From: Methanosphaera sp.
Lineage (GTDB): Archaea; Methanobacteriota; Methanobacteria; Methanobacteriales; Methanobacteriaceae
Length of the DNA: 9,015 bases
Assembly (NCBI GenBank): GCA_021199865.1
Contig: JAJQHG010000118.1
Location: 1 to 9,015 of the forward strand
Direction: 5' to 3'
In this document: positions 7,242 through 9,015 of the stretch, in pieces
Numbering within the stretch: position 1 is the first letter of the stretch
Layout: every line of letters starts with the position of its first letter
Translations under genes and position numbers: made by a program
The notes under the pieces: model-generated
What the model saw: only the letters and a program-made list of their open reading frames with translations
Told to the model about the DNA's origin: nothing
The model's database searches: none

Positions 7242-8259
7242 CCTCTGTTGGTGTCTTAGAATCATAGAAGTCCTTGATCCTAATAGTATCATCTAGGTCG
7301 GGTGTTGATACTTCATGTAGTACTGTGTTTTCTATTGCTACAATTGTATGTGGTGTATTTGGCTCGATTCTTACAGTATCCTTTGTTCCAAAGTACTCCT
7401 TTTTATCCTCAAATTCAATGTATCCTTTTCCACTTACAATATACATTGTTTCATCCTTATTTGGATGATAATGGAAGCTTGTCTGATATCCTTCTTTGAG
7501 GAATAATTCCTTTGTTAAGTATTTCTCTGTGTATATAAGTACTTTCTCATATCCCCATGGCTTATCTTGTCTATTAGAGTACTCCTTCTGTACTTGTTGT
7601 AACTCTTTTGAGGTATCTACGGCCATCCAGAATAATCCATTTTCCATGTAGTATCCAAGATTCTTATCCTTTGCTAGTTCTGGGAAGATTGTTTTTTCTA
7701 TATCTCCCTGTTTATATGTTCCAAAGTCTAATTTACCCTTAGAGAAGTATATTCCACCATTAATATAGTAGTCTAGTAATGGTTTCTCCTTGAATGATAC
7801 TATGTTATCACCACTTAGGTCAACTATACCATATGGTGATACCATTTGTGTTACAAATATTGTGAAGTCAAATGGAGATTTTTCTCCATGTTCTACCATT
7901 TTCTTAATATTGATGTCTGCTACTACATCCCCATTTCGTATTACACATTGTGTATTATCATCAAGGTGTTCCATACCTAACCTTATAGCATTAAGTGTTC
8001 CTAGGGGTTCATCTTCTTTTACATATTCAATGTCTATTCCCATATAATTATCATGATAGCGTTCTTCAATTTTTTCTCCAAGGAATCCTGTTAATAGAAT
8101 TACTCTATTAATTCCTGCACTTTTAAAGTCAAATAATTGTTTATCTAGTATTGTGTAATCTTCTTTTAGTTCTACTAATGGTTTTGGAACAGTTTCAGTT
8201 ATAGGTCTTAGTCTTTTACCGAAACCACCACAAAGTATCATTCCCACTGTGTCTTTCAT
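7234..8259 (-). CDS. sugar-phosphate nucleotidyltransferase fused to a cupin domain
   Basis: This is a 341-residue two-domain protein, probably cytoplasmic. Residues 1-225 are a GT-A-fold nucleotidyltransferase: GGFGKRLRP (11-19) with Lys26 in VPKPL binds the nucleotide and phosphate, PLGT lies at 85-88, NGD at 109-111 (Asp111 as metal ligand), and FKEKP and NGGIY follow. Residues 233-341 are a cupin beginning PWGYEK, with metal ligands His263, His265, Glu270 and His304 in an intact HxH(4)E...H set. The order transferase-then-cupin is that of bifunctional mannose-1-phosphate guanylyltransferase/phosphomannose isomerase, but both halves are short, so sugar and nucleotide remain open. A role in precursors for surface glycans or pseudomurein is inferred. 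I chose the ATG at 8257-8259 because GAGTGATT lies just upstream; a GTG at 8266-8268 lies inside that binding site and is less likely. Confidence 0.88.
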   Translation of the reverse strand: MKDTVGMILCGGFGKRLRPITETVPKPLVELKEDYTILDKQLFDFKSAGINRVILLTGFLGEKIEERYHDNYMGIDIEYVKEDEPLGTLNAIRLGMEHLDDNTQCVIRNGDVVADINIKKMVEHGEKSPFDFTIFVTQMVSPYGIVDLSGDNIVSFKEKPLLDYYINGGIYFSKGKLDFGTYKQGDIEKTIFPELAKDKNLGYYMENGLFWMAVDTSKELQQVQKEYSNRQDKPWGYEKVLIYTEKYLTKELFLKEGYQTSFHYHPNKDETMYIVSGKGYIEFEDKKEYFGTKDTVRIEPNTPHTIVAIENTVLHEVSTPDLDDTIRIKDFYDSKTPTEER

Positions 8260-8400
8260 TTGAATCACTCGGTAATTAATTAAATATTTATTCTATCTAT
8301 ACAATAATTTTGATAATTATTCTATTATTTTAATCTATTTTCTTTATAATAAATAAAGATTATTAATTTCAATATGAAAAAGTTACTAATTCAACTAAGT

Positions 8401-8408
8401 TATATAAA
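8401..8408 (-). promoter_or_regulatory. candidate TATA box upstream of the nucleotidyltransferase gene
   Basis: TTTATATA on the - strand matches the archaeal TATA consensus. It would start a transcript near 8376-8380 and leave a leader of about 120 bases, which is long for an archaeon. The box overlaps the T-run that probably ends the preceding gene. The rest of 8269-8441 is AT-rich with no other clear signal. Confidence 0.35.
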
Positions 8409-8441
8409 AAAATCAGTGGAAGTGGAAGGATATAAGATTTT
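8406..8441 (-). terminator. T-run after the 101-residue protein gene
   Basis: The - strand reads ATCCTTCCACTTCCACTGA followed by seven T (A-run 8406-8412 on the + strand). This pyrimidine-rich stretch plus T-run resembles the other gene ends in the window. Confidence 0.5.
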
Positions 8442-8747
8442 TTAGTGGGTTATTTGTAAATTATCTCTTTGTATTGTACTTGGAGCTAAGGTTGATAACT
8501 GAAAGCTTAAATCAAAGTCCACCTGTATAGAACTGTTTTCTATGTATACATCTACTGCACTACAACCAGCATATAATCTGTAATACATTGGATCATCATA
8601 ATCTTGTATAATATCAATGTCTAGTCCACTTCTGATTCCTAGAATATATGCAAGATCCTCTACTAATGCATCCACAACAGCCTGTGATGGCTCATAATCA
8701 TAATATTTTCTTAGTACATCTAAATCACTTTGATGAATAGTTATCAT
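8442..8747 (-). CDS. small acidic protein of unknown function
   Basis: I do not recognise this 101-residue protein. It is rich in Asp, lacks a signal peptide or membrane segment, and is probably soluble and cytoplasmic. The N-terminal half looks helical (SDLDVLRKYY, SQAVVDALVEDLAYILGI). The second half alternates short strands (MYYRLYAG, AVDVYIENSSIQVDFDLSF), which suggests a small alpha/beta fold. The start is well supported: GGAGTGAT lies five bases before the ATG, and a TTTATATA box lies about 58 bases upstream. The gene has its own promoter and probable terminator, so it is likely a real monocistronic gene. Nothing in the neighbourhood fixes its role. Confidence 0.7.
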   Translation of the reverse strand: MITIHQSDLDVLRKYYDYEPSQAVVDALVEDLAYILGIRSGLDIDIIQDYDDPMYYRLYAGCSAVDVYIENSSIQVDFDLSFQLSTLAPSTIQRDNLQITH

Positions 8748-8804
8748 AATTTATCACTCCAATACCTAAAAGTTCTTTCTTACATTATTATAAATCTTAA
8801 AAAC

Positions 8805-8820
8805 TATATAAAGGTACTTT
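8805..8820 (-). promoter_or_regulatory. TATA box and upstream element of the 101-residue protein gene
   Basis: On the - strand AAAGTACC (8820-8813, a possible B recognition element) is followed at once by TTTATATA (8812-8805), an excellent archaeal TATA box. The predicted transcript start is near 8780, leaving a leader of about 33 bases that contains the GGAGTGAT ribosome binding site. Confidence 0.65.
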
Positions 8821-8821
8821 A

Positions 8822-8927
8822 ATTTAGATATAACTAAATAACTTGTCTTTATTTTTAGTTTTCCTTAAATATTGATTATTAAAATTAGTTTAACCTTAAA
8901 ATATAGCTTATTTTAGTCAAGACTAAA
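8822..8927. promoter_or_regulatory. two palindromes with shared half-sites upstream of a promoter
   Basis: ATTTAGATATAACTAAAT (8822-8839) sits directly upstream of the TATA region of the 101-residue protein gene. TTTAGTCAAGACTAAA (8912-8927) lies about 75 bases further upstream. Both have TTTAG and CTAAA arms, the second with 7-bp perfect arms around a 2-base centre. They could be operators for a dimeric regulator. AT-rich sequence makes chance palindromes common. Nothing else is recognised in 8840-9015. Confidence 0.35.
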
Positions 8928-9015
8928 TTTTTATTAGTAATCTAAAAAGAGTTCAAATTCATTAAAAAACAGATCTAATAAAAGTTTCATGATAACATAG
9001 AGGATAACCTAAATT

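Noticed and set aside
8260..8268. GTG start for the nucleotidyltransferase three codons earlier
   Set aside because: It lies within the ribosome binding site GAGTGATT that fits the ATG at 8257-8259.

Overview
This AT-rich window (little G or C outside conserved coding stretches) looks like chromosome from a methanogen of the order Methanobacteriales, most likely a gut type such as Methanosphaera or Methanobrevibacter. The reasons are archaeal TTTATATA-type TATA boxes, U-tract terminators without strong hairpins, Shine-Dalgarno sites of the form GGAGTGAT, and a giant Asn/Thr-rich adhesin-like protein with a CGPT cysteine-peptidase domain. The genus is inferred from these traits, not from a database match.

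Layout. Bases 138-760 (+ strand) hold one broken gene: a zinc ribbon, a long Asn/Gln/Tyr-rich linker and a hydrophobic C-terminal part, split by a -1 frameshift in an A-rich run near 245-254. It meets, tail to tail, an approximately 3.6 kb gene on the - strand (872-4489) for a secreted adhesin-like protein. That protein has a signal peptide, a Thr/Ser/Asn-rich stalk, a possible pseudomurein-binding segment, a cysteine peptidase domain, a beta-helix of about eight rungs, and duplicated Ig-like modules.

After a 280-base AT-rich gap come further genes on the - strand. Listed in transcription order they are: an unrecognised 101-residue acidic protein (8442-8747); a sugar-phosphate nucleotidyltransferase fused to a cupin (7234-8259); hisH, the glutaminase subunit of imidazole-glycerol-phosphate synthase (6540-7157); an AIR-synthase-superfamily protein (5173-6528); and a pilin-like membrane-anchored protein (4770-5180). 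hisH, the AIR-synthase relative and the pilin-like gene are packed as one operon, with an 11-base gap and then an 8-base overlap.

Points that most deserve attention: hisH has no ATG, GTG or TTG that could give a complete protein and seems to start at an ATT codon; the zinc-ribbon gene is split at a possible slippery sequence; the adhesin combines a probable wall-directed cysteine peptidase with adhesion modules; a metabolic AIR-synthase relative is translationally coupled to a pilin-like protein; and every gene with a visible 3' end has a C-containing pyrimidine stretch followed by a T-run after its stop. No rRNA, tRNA, CRISPR array or insertion sequence was seen.
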